64,000 bases of DNA from Codonopsis lanceolata (lineage: Eukaryota; Streptophyta; Magnoliopsida; Asterales; Campanulaceae). The notes under the pieces are model-generated. The model was not told the origin of the DNA. It made no database searches and was given only the letters and a program-made list of their open reading frames with translations. The stretch covers positions 85,178,156 to 85,242,155 of the forward strand of contig CM028379.1 in NCBI GenBank assembly GCA_013146195.2, given 5' to 3'. Shown here in pieces: positions 1 through 12,300 of this stretch (position 1 is the first letter of the stretch; every line of letters starts with the position of its first letter). The translations under genes and the position numbers were made by a program.

Positions 1-346
1 TTTTTTCTTGCATATATAAAGCAACATCTCAATAGCTTACTCACATTTTTACTACCACCTTACAAACTCTCAATACCATATCCTCTTCTACAAAATGTTT
101 AACCTCAATATTGATGATTATTATCATAATAGTTATTGTGTACACCGCATTTTTTTTCGTTGCTGAATACCCTCCAAACGATTTTCAGATTTTTATTACT
201 TATCTTTGTATCATGTATGTCATGTTAGTAGTTACAATAGCTTTTCAACATATATTTTAGCATGTACTGATTATCATATAAATAAAATTTTCATATCATA
301 ATTTTATTAATATATATGTTTCATTTTTATAATTATTTCTTCACAA
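1..346 (+). other. Leader of copia element 1, no gene
   Basis: AT-rich sequence before the gag start of the first copia element. A TATA-like stretch near 12-19 could belong to the end of a 5' LTR, but I see no primer-binding site (TGGTATCAGAGC) and no match to the 3' LTR at 5537-5770. The 5' LTR is therefore either outside the window or too diverged to recognise. Confidence 0.4.
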
Positions 347-1435
347 ATGGCAAACATCGCTAAGCTCGAATTTAAAAGGCTGAACATATCTGGAGAAAAA
401 TTATATATCTTGGAAAATAGATGTCGAAACCCACTTGGCCGCCAGAAGCCTTGAAAATACTATCCAACGAAGCAATAATGAATTGATAAATAATCAACAT
501 CGGGCTCAGGCCATGATTTTCCTACAACACCACATCCACGAAAACTTAAAGATGGAGTATCTCACGGTTAATGATCCACTCGTTTTTTGAGAAAATTTGA
601 ACGAAAGATATGACCATTTGAAAACGGTCATTCTCCCAAAAGCATACCATGATTTGATTCATATTTGCCTACAAGATTTTAAAACCATCAGTGAATATAA
701 TTCTATGATGTATAAAATAACCTCACAGTTGAAATTATGTGAGGAAACCATCACTGAATATGATATGTTGGAAAAGACATTCTCCACATTTCATGTCTTG
801 AATATACTCTGCAGCAGCAATATCGAGAAAAGGGTTTTAAAAGGCACTCCGAATTGATCTCTTGCCTCCTAGTAGCTGAACAGAATAATGAGATTCTAAT
901 GAAAAATCATGAATCTCGTCCAACTGGTTCAGCCCCATTCCCTTAAGCGAATGGGACTATGTATGATGAAGGGCAAGAGCGTGGGCGTGGTAATGGTCGT
1001 GGTCGTGGTCGAGACCAAGGAAATCATGGATAAGGCCGGGGTCATGGCCGAAATCAAGGCCGAGGAAGAGGTCATGGAAGAAATAACTATCATCATCATC
1101 ATCATCATTTATATAATGGAAATTCCTCTCACCACCTGAAGTGGAACAAAGATGATGATAGAAACAACTTTTCGAGTGGGTAAAATGTACGTCAAATTAA
1201 CAATGAAGAAAGTTTATGTTTTAGATGTGGCATGAAAGGCCACTGGGCACGCACATGCCGAACGACGAAACATCTAGTTGATCTCTACGAGAGATCACAA
1301 AAAGGAAATAATGTTGAGACAAATTTCCTTGAAAATGATCCTGAAGATCTTTATTTTGATTTTGATGATATGGCCAACGTCGACATGACCAATACAATTA
1401 GTGTGATATTGGTCATGAACAATAAATTAACATAG
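347..1435 (+). pseudogene. copia 1 gag, frameshifted
   Basis: Capsid/nucleocapsid precursor of the copia element. Translation from the ATG at 347 begins MANIAKLEFKRLNISGEK, the usual N-terminus of plant copia Gag, then shifts frame near 400 (reading continues as ISWKIDVETHL). A stop at ~588 and further shifts follow; the segment from 597 carries the UBN2-type core. The C-terminal zinc knuckle reads CFRCGMKGHWARTC (C-x2-C-x4-H-x4-C, all four ligands present). Between them lies a G/R-rich stretch (~960-1110), now out of frame, with a short ATC run. Clearly a dead copy. Confidence 0.8.
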
Positions 1436-1589
1436 GAATGAAGCTATGGTCCGAGTTCGAGGTAGAAGCTGTGGAAAAAATAACATGTTATGTAGGAGTA
1501 TTATCTGTTTTTCCTATGTATACTAGCATGTTCACAATAAATTTTATATATGTATTTTGCATTCAATGTGTTATCATATTTATTCATCT

Positions 1590-3071
1590 TATTTTTCTTA
1601 CTCTCATATTGAAATATTTCAATCCAAAATCCAAGGAGGAGATTTATATCTTGCAGACACCGCTACTACTCATACCATACTTAAAGATAAGAAATATTTT
1701 TCTTATCTCAAAGTTGACAAGGCTAATGTCAACATTATATCTGGTAATGTCAAAATAATTGAAGGATTTGGCAAAGCAATTTTCCTAATGCCCAGAGGCA
1801 CGAAATTCTTGATAAATAATGCATTGTTCTTTCCTAAGTCTCAAAGAAACTTGTTAAGTTTCAAAGACATTCATCTTAATGGATATCATATTAAGACTAC
1901 GAACAAGGGGAATGATGAATATCTTTGCATTACCTCAAACACTTCCGGAAGCAAGTGTATATTGGAAAAATTGACATCTCTATCTTCTAGATTGTATAGT
2001 ACAATCATAAGAATATTTGAATCATATTCTACAGTAAACCTGAAGTTTACTGAAACATTTAAAGCTTAGCATGATCGATTGGGGCATCCAGGATCAATAA
2101 TGATGCGGAGAATTATTGAGAATTCTAGTGGTCATCCATTGAAAAACCAAAAGATTTTTCAATCTAATGAACTTCATTGTGATGCTTGTTATCAAGGAAA
2201 ATTGATAATTAGACCATCACCAACTAAAGTTGAATATGAATCACCATCGTTTTTTGAACGAATTCAAGGTGATATATGTGGATCTATCCATCCACCAAGT
2301 GGACCATTCCAATACTTTATGGTATTAATTGATGCTTCTAGCAAATGGTCGCACATATGTCTATTATCAACTCGCAATATAGTATTTGACAAGTTCCTTA
2401 CACACATAATCAAATTGAGAGCACAATTCCCAGATTATATGATCAAGAAAGTTAGACTTGATAATGCTGGTGAATTTACATCTCAAGCATTCAATGATTA
2501 TTGTGTGACAATAGGGATTGATGTTGAACATCCAGTAGCTCATGTTCATACACAAAACGATTTGGCTGAATCGTTGATCAAACGTATTCAACTTATTGCC
2601 AGACCATTAATGATGAGAACAAAGCTCTCTACTTTTGTATGGGGTCATGCTGTTTTACATACAGTCACACTGATTCGCCTCAGGCCAAATGCATATCACA
2701 AGTACTCCTCAATCCAACTGGCATTTGGGCGAGAGCCGAATCCATCTCATCTAAGAGTTTTTGGTTGTGCGTTATACGTACCAATTGCTCTACCACAACA
2801 CACAAAGATGGGACCACAAAGGAGATTGGGAGTATATGTTGGGTATGAATCCCTTTCTATAATAAAATATCTTGAACCAAAAACGGGTGACGTTTTTACG
2901 GCACGCTTTGCCGATTGTCATTTTAACGAAGACAAGTTTTCACCTTTAGGTGAAGTGGGGAAACAAGTGGGAGAGAGATCAAATGGTGCACATCATCGTT
3001 ATTGCACCTTGACCCTCCCACAAAGCAACGTGAACTGGAAGTTCAAAAGATCATATATTTACAAAATGTAG
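1590..3071 (+). pseudogene. copia 1 protease and integrase
   Basis: The protease segment starts near 1640 with LYLADTATTHTILKDKKYF; the D-T-A triad at ~1656 stands where copia proteases carry D-S/T-G/A. After one stop at ~2069 comes HDRLGHPGS and a C-x2-C (HCDACYQGK), the HHCC zinc region of integrase. The 330-codon open stretch 2079-3071 retains the catalytic triad: D in GDICGSI, D in RLDNAGEF and E in NDLAESLIKR, followed by the conserved VFGCALYVP region. The integrase core is the best-preserved part of this element. Function is known from the family; activity is unlikely because the flanking frames are broken. Confidence 0.85.
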
Positions 3072-3541
3072 CAAATCAATTGTCAGATGCATTTATAGAC
3101 ACAAAGAGAGTGACAAAGTTACATGTAGCTGCTATAAATGCTCCTGCCCGAATTGAAATACCAAAAGGGCTACCAAATGATAAAATGACAAATGAATCTA
3201 AGACACGCCTGAAGCGTGGATGACCCATTGGTTCAAAGGATAAAAATCTTCGAAAAAGAAATTGATTGAAAATCCCAATCACATGAAAGTGTTCCAGAAG
3301 AAACACACGATCGTGAAATTGTTCTAGAAGAAACACACGATCATGCAAATCTAGTAAGCCCTACAGGCAACGATAACCATGAGATTTCCATTAATTACAT
3401 GTGTAATGGAAAAATATGAAATCGAGATGAAATGGAGAATATATTGATGATATATTCTCTTATTCGGTATCATAAGAAATTAATGATGGGATTGATGATC
3501 CCGAACCAAAATCTGTATCTGAATGTCAAAAGAGGCATGAC

Positions 3542-5283
3542 ATGATCAAATGGATAGATGTCATGAAGGCTGAATTAAGTTCGTTGAATAAACGAAAAGT
3601 ATTTGGTTCTATCGTTGTCACACCTGAAGCTGTGAAACCTATTGGATACAGATGGATTTTTGTTCGAAAACGAAATAAGAAAAATGAGATTGTGAGATAC
3701 AAGGTTCGCCTTGTTGCACAAGGTTCGCCTTGTTGCACAAGGTTTTTCCCAAAGGCCTGGGATTGATTATGAAGAAATGTATTCTCATGTAATGGATGTT
3801 ATTACGTTTAGATATCTAATCAGCTTATCGGTTTCGAAAAATATAGATATGCATCTCATGAATGTTGTAACGGTTTATTTATATGTGTCATTAGATGTCG
3901 ATATTTATATGAGAATTCCTAATGGAATCAAGGTGACTGAAGCACTGAGCTCAAAGCCTAAAGATTTATGTGCAATTAAACTACAACGATCACTGTATGG
4001 ATTAAAGCAATCCGGACGCATGTGGATATAATTACTTAAGTGAGCATTTGTTGAAAGACGGATATGTGAATGATCAATTATGTCCGTGTGTCTTTATAAA
4101 TAATACGACAGTTTGATTTGCAATTATCGTTGTCTATGTAGATGATCTGAATATCATTGGAACTCCCAAGGAAATCCAAGAAGCAGTTGATCACCTAAAG
4201 AGAGAATTTGAAATGAAAGATCTTGGACAAACCAAATACTGTCTTGGTTTACAAATAGAACATTTGCATAGTAAAAAATTTGTACACCAATCAAATTACA
4301 CAAAAAGGGTTTTGAAGCGCTTTTATATAGATAAGGCAAACCCTTTTACTAGTCTCATGATTAATAGATTACTAAATGTTGAAAAAAAAATTTATTTCGT
4401 CCTTGTGAAGAGAATGAAGAGATACTTGGTCATGAAGTATCATACTTAAGTGATATTGGAGCCCTCATGTACCTTGCTAATTGTATTATACCGGATATAA
4501 CCAAGGTTCTAAAATCGTTAAAGGAATAGAATTAAGGAATTGTACTTGGTCTATATGTAAAATGAGCAATAAACCGCTACTGTTTGGAGATCACCGCATG
4601 GCTACATTAAGGTCACCTTGGCGTCTTGGTCGATTACCGATATAACAGTTTTCTAGATATGCTACAAATCTATTGGCAAGATATAGTTCATCTTCATCAC
4701 GGAGACACTGGAATGGTATAAAGTACATATTTTGTTATCTTCAAGGGACGATCGATTTGAGATTATTTTATCCCAAATGATCAAAGGATGAAATAGTTGG
4801 TTTTGCAGATGTGGGTTATTTGTTTGATCCTCATAAGGCCATATCACAGACTAGTTATGTCTTCACGATGGGTGGTACTACAATTTCCTGGCGTTCTCAA
4901 AAGCAAATGCTAGTTGTTACATAATCAAATCATGCTAAGATGATCGCACTTCATGAAGCCAGTCGAGAGTGTGTATGGTTTCGATCTATGACTCAGCATA
5001 TTCAAAATGTCAGTGGACTACCTGTCAACAAAGACCCGACATTATTATTTGAAGACAATGCCGCGTGTGTCACCCAAAGTAAAGAAGGATACATCAAAAG
5101 TGACAGGTCCAAACATATCTCTCCGAAGCTCTATTTATACACTAAAGAACTTGAAAAGAAAAAAGAGGTCAGTATCTAATATGTTCGATCAAGCGATAAT
5201 GCTGCAGATTTATTTACGAAGACACTTCCCACTACAACCTTCAGAAAGCATGTTCACAATATTATGATGCAAAATCTACGAGA
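3542..5283 (+). pseudogene. copia 1 reverse transcriptase and RNase H
   Basis: Reverse transcriptase begins around MKAELSSLNKRKVF and shows the RWIFVRKRNKKNEIVRYKVRLVAQG block. A 19-bp tandem duplication (3701-3719 and 3720-3738) shifts the frame right there; the next frame resumes at GFSQRPGIDYEE. The active-site box YVDD is at 4135-4146. RNase H follows with ISWRSQKQ (~4890), ALHEASRECVWFRSM and LLFEDNAACVTQSKEG, ending near NAADLFTKTLPT (~5200-5230). Several stops interrupt it. Confidence 0.85.
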
Positions 5284-5525
5284 TTTACAAATGTGATTTC
5301 TCTTGACCCTTGTCAGTTCAAGAGGAGCACATATGACTATACTCTTTTTCCTTTTATCACGGTTTTGTTCCACTTTTCATGAAAATGTTTTTAACGAGAC
5401 AGCTCATGCACATGATTCATATTTAAGTTGTGTATTCTTTTCCTTATATCTGATTTTTTCCCTACTGGGTTTTTCTGCTTAAAGGTTTATAACGAGACGC
5501 ATTCATCCAGCTTACAGTACTACAT

Positions 5526-5536
5526 CCAAGGGGGAG
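5526..5536 (+). other. Polypurine tract of copia 1
   Basis: Purine-rich CCAAGGGGGAG lies directly before the 3' LTR; this is the plus-strand primer used in retrotransposon replication. Its place immediately upstream of the LTR supports the LTR boundary. Confidence 0.7.
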
Positions 5537-5770
5537 CGTTATGAAACAATTAATGTGAACAATGGACAAAGCACTTCCACTGCCACATCTATTACCAAAA
5601 TGTCAAAACTTATGCACAGTAATAACAATACTATTTTCCCTCTTCGACTCGGTTATAAATACCAACTATTGTAAAATGTTTCGACAGACGAATCCTACAG
5701 CTCTGAATAAAACTCTCTCTCTCTTTCTTTAATACAATCTTTGTCTTTAATTTGTGGTTACTTTATAACA
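5537..5770 (+). repeat. 3' LTR of copia 1 (234 bp)
   Basis: Begins CGTTATGAAAC (expected TGTTAT, first base apparently mutated) and ends TTTATAACA, giving terminal inverted repeats TGTTAT/ATAACA. It contains a TATA-like sequence (TATAAATACC, ~5655) and a CT-rich tract near 5715-5735. No second copy is visible in the window. Confidence 0.65.
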
Positions 5771-5884
5771 GTAACCTAGTTTTCCCCGTTATTATCTATT
5801 TATTGTATAAGAATGCCAATGGAAAACGAGAGAACGGGAAAATAAACGTATGTTTGGATGTACAAATGACTTTAGCGTACATAC

Positions 5885-5890
5885 TTTATT
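5885..5890 (-). promoter_or_regulatory. Candidate polyadenylation signal of the WD40 gene
   Basis: AATAAA on the minus strand, about 445 bp past the stop codon of the WD40 gene, is a plausible 3' end signal. The stretch 5860-6335 holds no other convincing gene and is best read as its 3' untranslated region. Transcript data would decide. Confidence 0.35.
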
Positions 5891-6335
5891 CATGGATGTA
5901 CCATTGATAGTATTCTTGGATGAAACTTGTAATTGTATGTACCAACAAATTTCTGTAATCCCTTCCAAATAAATAATAACGAGAATGAAAAAAGAAAATG
6001 AAAGAGTGTAGCTTGGAGCGAAGAAGGAAAAACGAAAAAGAACCAACAGATATAAGAGGGAAAATATACATAGACCAGCTTCCATTACACTTAAAATGAA
6101 TTCTCGATTTGCGCCTGCATTCAATCCCTGTTCAGTGGAAGCAAAGATTTAAGACCAAAGTCTTGGACTAGACGCCATCCTTTCTTTCCAACATATAAGG
6201 GCTTATATATCTCCTTGTTGAGATTAGTGGCGGTAAAGTTGTGCAATGATAAGGTCAAATATCGTTTGATATTCTTCAGATAAGAAAGAAGATGCATCTT
6301 TTCTTAGAGATTCATCAGCATCCTAGTATATATGA

Positions 6336-9300
6336 TTATAACTGGAAAGTCCCCAACTCATGGCCATGTCTAGTAAGTCGTACTTTCCTCTCACCAGCCC
6401 ATTCTAGGCGATAAGAGAGATCAAGATTATGAAGCAACAGTTTCAATCTGTCCATTTCGCTCAAATCCCTTTTATTTTCCTACCACGGGGACAAAAAAAA
6501 AAGGTTGTTATTGCTATTATACAACTGAAATTCTTGTAACCTACCAAACAAAATAGCATGTAAACTGACAAAAAAGTGTGTTTTTTTGTGTGTGAACTCA
6601 CTGATACCCAAATGACCACCAGAACGACATGATTCAAATATACTAGCTTTTCTTTGGAAAGCAAGACATTAAACCTTTTCATCCTACTACCATAGGTATG
6701 AACATGCCAAAGATGATAGAAACTTCTAGTCAAAAACAAAAAATTAATAGCCGATCAAGAAAGATTACCTGTGAATTAGCCCGACCCTCAGAACCCATTA
6801 CACTTCCCATTATACTAGATCTGGTGGAGTTGGCGGAGAATCCATCCCATGGAGGAACAAAAATCAGTTTAGTGCACTGAACAGGAACAAGATTCCGACT
6901 GAGCCTCTCCCACCACACAGATCCCAACGACCACCATCTAATCATCAAGCCATGCTCAGAGAAAGCTACTAGACCCTGTATTAAATATCATATAATTAAG
7001 AGCTTTGTTAAGAGAAAATTGCCATCACCTAGTAGTAATAGTACTTCACAGGTAGAAGGCCAAGTATATCAGTAAATGGAATGAAACAGGAATCCAAATA
7101 ATGAATACTTGATCAGTATATATGTATATATATATATATATATAGCTATATATAAAGATTAGTAATAGTAATATAAAAAAATTATTGAGAAACTCGTAAA
7201 AGCCATGGAATACATTCATGGTCTATTGTACACGAAATTATACCGGTAAGAACCAATCAAATATTTAACACATTGTGTGATTGCACTTTTAAATACTAAA
7301 AAATTATTTTGGGATTATTACAGTTTACAAGCACTATCACAGTATAAACCACGCAATGAGCTTAATGCTCGCCTGCCTTGAATCATTTTGATCAAGCCGG
7401 GCCAAGAAGATAACAATCATACAATCTTTCTCAATACTAGAAAGTAAAGAATAAAATGTAGTATTAAAGGTGAACCACGAGAAAGGAAAATATCTTTCCT
7501 TTTAATTTTGTTTCTTTTGACCTAAGGAGTGGGAAGGGATCGAACCTAAGGCATCATACTTGCTTAGTGAAGTCTAAGGTCTACAAGTTAGCCAGCCACC
7601 CCTCCGCAATAACAAAAATCAATCTTTTAAAATATGCCTTTAGTAAGGATATCATGAAGGCAACATACTCTCATCAAGCTAGTATGATCCCAAATATAGA
7701 ACCTAATATCTTTAAAAAGTGTATTCTATCACTCCTGAAGCTTAGTACACCTTCAGATAACCTAGCTCGTCCTATCATATAGAGCGCTGTTCAGAGTAAG
7801 AAGAATTCCATCCCTACCGTGTTTAATGATGCTAGTTCCAATCCCCAGGTAGAAACAGCCTAATGCTCGGTTGAGCACAGAACGTGGCTGAATTCAGACA
7901 AGTATATAACCTTAACCTTTTTTTTAAAAGAGGATCAATAATGGTTCCCCACTTACCCCTTGGCGACTCCTATTAGATGTAGGTGAAGCATCTTAGCACT
8001 GAGCTACGCTTCGTTGTCAAGTACATAACCTTAACTGTGAATGTTTCTTTAACTACAACCTTGAATGCCTCACAAGACTATAAACTATACTCCCTCGTCC
8101 CAAAATGAATGTTCCTTCTTGAAAAAAATGTGTCCCAAAATAAGTATCTTTTTTCCAGTGGAATTACTAAACTCACCATTGCCCGGCTATCATATTTCCA
8201 TGTTGTTCCTCAAGAAGTCTCTTATTCTCGAAAAGTGAACAACGAGCCCTTTATCTTACAATATTCATTATGGTCTAAATCCAGTGCAGCAGAAGAATAC
8301 TAGGTTAAGCCCCAGCCTCTATGAGGTGGTTAGGAAATGAAAAATTCAATCTAGTTTTGGGTTCACGTCCTCATTGCAACACTTGTTTATTTATGGACCA
8401 TTTTTTATTTTTTTTTAAGAATAGATTTATGGAGAACAATGTGGGCCAATTTGATCCAATGTTCACAGCCAAACTTTTGATTGGATCGACGTAGACTTGG
8501 CTCATACTCTGCCACCTGTCTGGAACCTATGTGAAATGAATGCATATGCATTATGCATATTTGACAATTGAATCAACAAGAATACAGCATTTAATTGCGT
8601 AAGAAGTACCTCCCCATCAGGTGCAAAGCTCAAGGCTGAAATGGCAGTATTTACAGCCATTTCTGAAGCTCCTCCCAGCAAGGTTGGAAGTCCTGGAGGT
8701 CCGCTAGCATCCAAGACCTTAATCTTCGTCATACTACATCATAAATGAAAGCATAAGCACATATTCGAAGGCAGTCTCAACCTACTTAACCAGAGAAAAA
8801 TGATAAGAGCAGTCAAAAGGGATCAAAATATAATGACAACAATGGGAGGTCTTTTCTGACTTTGGAATGAGGGTAAGACCTCTAAAATCACAAGCATTGC
8901 TCTCACATGTGCCCATATATGGAAGTTAAATATTTTTTTTACCATATGGTACCTACATAAAAAGAGGGGGGAGGGGTGTGAAAAGAGAGAAGAAAGACTT
9001 TGTTCTGTACAAAATATTGACATTCTAATCAACCTGGATTGAACTCTCCTCGCCGGCCTGTATTGTTTGCAAGACAAATGCCTATAGAAATATTCATCCA
9101 CAAACTCAAAGGGATATAAAAAGCTAGGTATGCAGTAAGAGTGCCACCGTAAATTATAACCAATGTCAGTTTCTTATATTATGAGTGCTGGCATTTATCA
9201 TCAGCGATTTGACAGGCTACCTCTTGTTGTTTATACAATCATTTTGCTAGAAACAGCTATAGTATAGGTTAATGCCTTCCAGAAGTAGCATAGAAACATT

Positions 9301-12300
9301 TCATCGCAAACCGATTCCGCCCCAAATATAGCAGCAACCACTGGTTACGGAACACGTTGAGAATGAATGAAAACCATATTTTGAATTCTCAAAGATTGAT
9401 CATAGTTTGAGCTACCTTTGCATATCATATATCCGAATGCTAGCAACATTAATATCTCCAATTGCATCCCCAACAGCCAATCGATTAGAGGAGTCGTTCA
9501 GAGCTACCATAGGAAAAACCCGTACAACCTCCTTTAGGGTAGGCATTGAACTTTGAAGGCAAATTCTGCGCATGACTGAATTGCCAGGATCCATTGTCTG
9601 TAAAATGAAATTGACCACCTGCAACCTGGCTAAGAGTTAGATTTTAATACCAAATTGGCTTTCAGTCCAATAACAAAATGTGATCTAAGATATACTCACT
9701 ATAATGAAAGTTCCAAAAGAATTTAAAGAAAGAATGCCCTAAAAATCAAGAGTTAGATAGTGACCTATGGTGACAAAAGAGATGGATGAAAAAATCACGC
9801 TCAAGAGAATGCCAGGAAATGCACAAAGCAACAAACTCTAAACTAGTATTATGCTTCCCTATCATGATGAAACATGTAAGTCAAAAGATTAAAAGAGGAA
9901 TCATTAACGATAATATTCTTCAATAAGACCATTCCTGCAACAAAAAAATATGCCTCATATATAAAGATATAACTGAAGTGTAAAAGCAATGAGCCTATGA
10001 CTAATACACTTGTCAGCATAGAACAAAAGTGATCATGGAATTGGGTTAATGCTATGGGTATTCCATAATGGCTACATTGTCATGATATTTCAAGTAACTT
10101 AAGATTTTAGGGCGTGCATGTAGCTGTTATTGGAGTGCCTATAGGTTCCCTACCCATGCTTTAGATGACACTGGAGTTCATTTTCCCTGCATTTTAAATC
10201 AGCTCTACTAACCTTGTCAAGGTACTGCGCCAAATTTCTTGGAGAACCACGTATAACTCTAATGAGAGTCATGAGCGATACTACGTGAACAGGTGAATCC
10301 GATGCGGTAGACCAAATCTGGCTTTCTATTACATGTAAGAACCCTGGTATATCGGCCATTGCTAAACTTGGAAGAAGAATTCCAACCAAAGTTTCCCTAA
10401 TCTCAAGAGAAGTAGCTGGATTTTGTGATGATGATTTAGCAGATGCACCACTTACACACTCTATTTGAAAGAATATATCCCCAATGAGACGAGGTATTTC
10501 ATGATTAATGCATGCCCTCCATGTAGTCTCCATACCTTCAGCCAGAATCTCTGCTGCAGTGGAACTATATTTTTCATTCATGGCCATAACCAGTTTCACT
10601 AAATGATGAACAGTAAGTATAGCAAGACTTGGTTTCACAAGGCTAGGGTACCAAACGACCAATGCACCGGCAACAATAATATGAGAGGTCATTGCATCTT
10701 GACTTGTTCCCCCTACACATGAAATCCAGTCTTGAACTTCAAAAGATTCTAGCCATGCTAGTATTTCAGATTCCTCTGTCTGAGATACCCCTTGAGTTGG
10801 CTGCATATCAGAACTGTCATTGTCTTTAGATGTTTCCTCCATCCCTGAACTTTTATCTCCACTTCCCACCTTTCCATTCGAAAAGCCAAAATATTTAACT
10901 TGATCATATGACTTTTCACAGCACAATGGATGCGGAATGGCCCGTGACGCAGCACAATGGAATAATGAGCGTGCAGCCATACGTACATGCTCACTTTCAT
11001 CTTGCCAGAAACTAACCAAAAGCTGGAGCAAAAAAAAAAAAAAACGAATAAAAACAAATTACACAAACTACGAATCATCTCTGACCAAATAATAAGCAAC
11101 CAAATGAAGTTCAAGTGGAAATTAGAAAGAGTAGTGTGGCAAGCATATCATATATCACAAAATTTCTCAAGAAGATAGCGTCAATAAGTGACACTAGATG
11201 TGCAGGTACACATACATAGTGAATAGATAATTATTATGATCATTGTTATCGTCCTTGTGGGAACTGAGAGAGACCTGTAAATCCCAGACATCCTATCAAG
11301 CACCATGTTGAGATTATTGGTAGCTTACTTAATTGTAGGCCAATATATGTGGACCAATGGCTGTGTGTTTAAGAAAAACATGTTGCCATTATACTAAATA
11401 GGTTATACATCCCAGATCAACAGCACGGTCACACCAGCCCAGCAAATAACTTTAGCTCTTTTTGAACATGAGATCATCCCAAGGGAATCCCCACCTTTCC
11501 CTTCTAATTTTACAAACTGAATATCTGATTGTCATATTTCCCTTGCAAAAATTAATATATCCACACTTGCCTTTTGTAATTCCAGAAACAAAATACGGTA
11601 ACTTGGAAAATATCAAACACAGCAAAGCCAGTCATGTCCTGCATACTCTTTTTCCTATTATGGCAAAGTTTGCCCTACAAAAGAAAAGAACAAGGGGGCT
11701 GTCATCGAATTGCCCAGTCGTCCAGAAGAGTCTTATGTCCTTGATTTCCAAGTGGGATCAACTGGTTCACTTGGCTTGGAGGTGCAAAAATTCAGTTCCA
11801 AAAGTTACGAAGGAATGGAGTTTATAAACCACTTAATTTGATGACATCATGACATGCAACTACATCTACTCATCAAGTTAAGATAAGAGGTTTACACTAA
11901 CAAATCCAAATAGCACAAAATGTTACCTGGAGCAAAGGTGGCTTGATGTCAGGAATTTTCTCTGCAAAGTTTCGAGTGTAAAATGCAGCTAAAGCACTGC
12001 AAAAGAAAGAATTTTGTAAAGGGTGCAATAATCACGTAAAGGCTAGAACCTAAATTTGGATTTGGGAAACAAAAGAAAACTTTGTTCAAGTGACACACTG
12101 CAAGGTTCGATAAGAATCTGGCACAAGTAGCACATTGGTTATGTTGTCGCAGATGCTCGTTAATAAACTGTATGAATATATGGACTACTGCCCTGTAAAC
12201 CAAGATAAGCAGAGGAGACAAAGATCCATTAATCAGCCTCACGTCAAAACTCTCAAAAGACCGGAGACAGTCCGAAGAGAAAGTCTTGTGATATCACGTA

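Larger units (their letters stand above)
347..5770 (+). mobile_element. Decayed Ty1/copia retrotransposon (copia 1)
   Basis: Domains run in copia order on the plus strand: gag with a CCHC zinc knuckle (knuckle ~1217-1260), aspartic protease (~1656), GAG-pre-integrase and integrase (2070-2950), reverse transcriptase (3542-4450, YVDD at 4135-4146) and RNase H (~4790-5270). Integrase before reverse transcriptase is the diagnostic order for Ty1/copia rather than Ty3/gypsy. A polypurine tract (5526-5536) and a short 3' LTR (5537-5770) close the element. Many stops and frameshifts separate the domains, so it cannot encode a polyprotein. The 5' LTR was not identified. Confidence 0.9.

Noticed and set aside
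5792..6124. Open frame of 110 codons on the minus strand
   Set aside because: Lies beyond the stop of the WD40 gene, has low-complexity hydrophobic content and no motif; best read as 3' UTR.
7935..8025. tRNA gene on the minus strand
   Set aside because: An A-box-like GCGTAGCTCAGTGCTAAG is present, but no T-arm GGTTCGAAT box or closing acceptor stem was found; a SINE relic is more likely.
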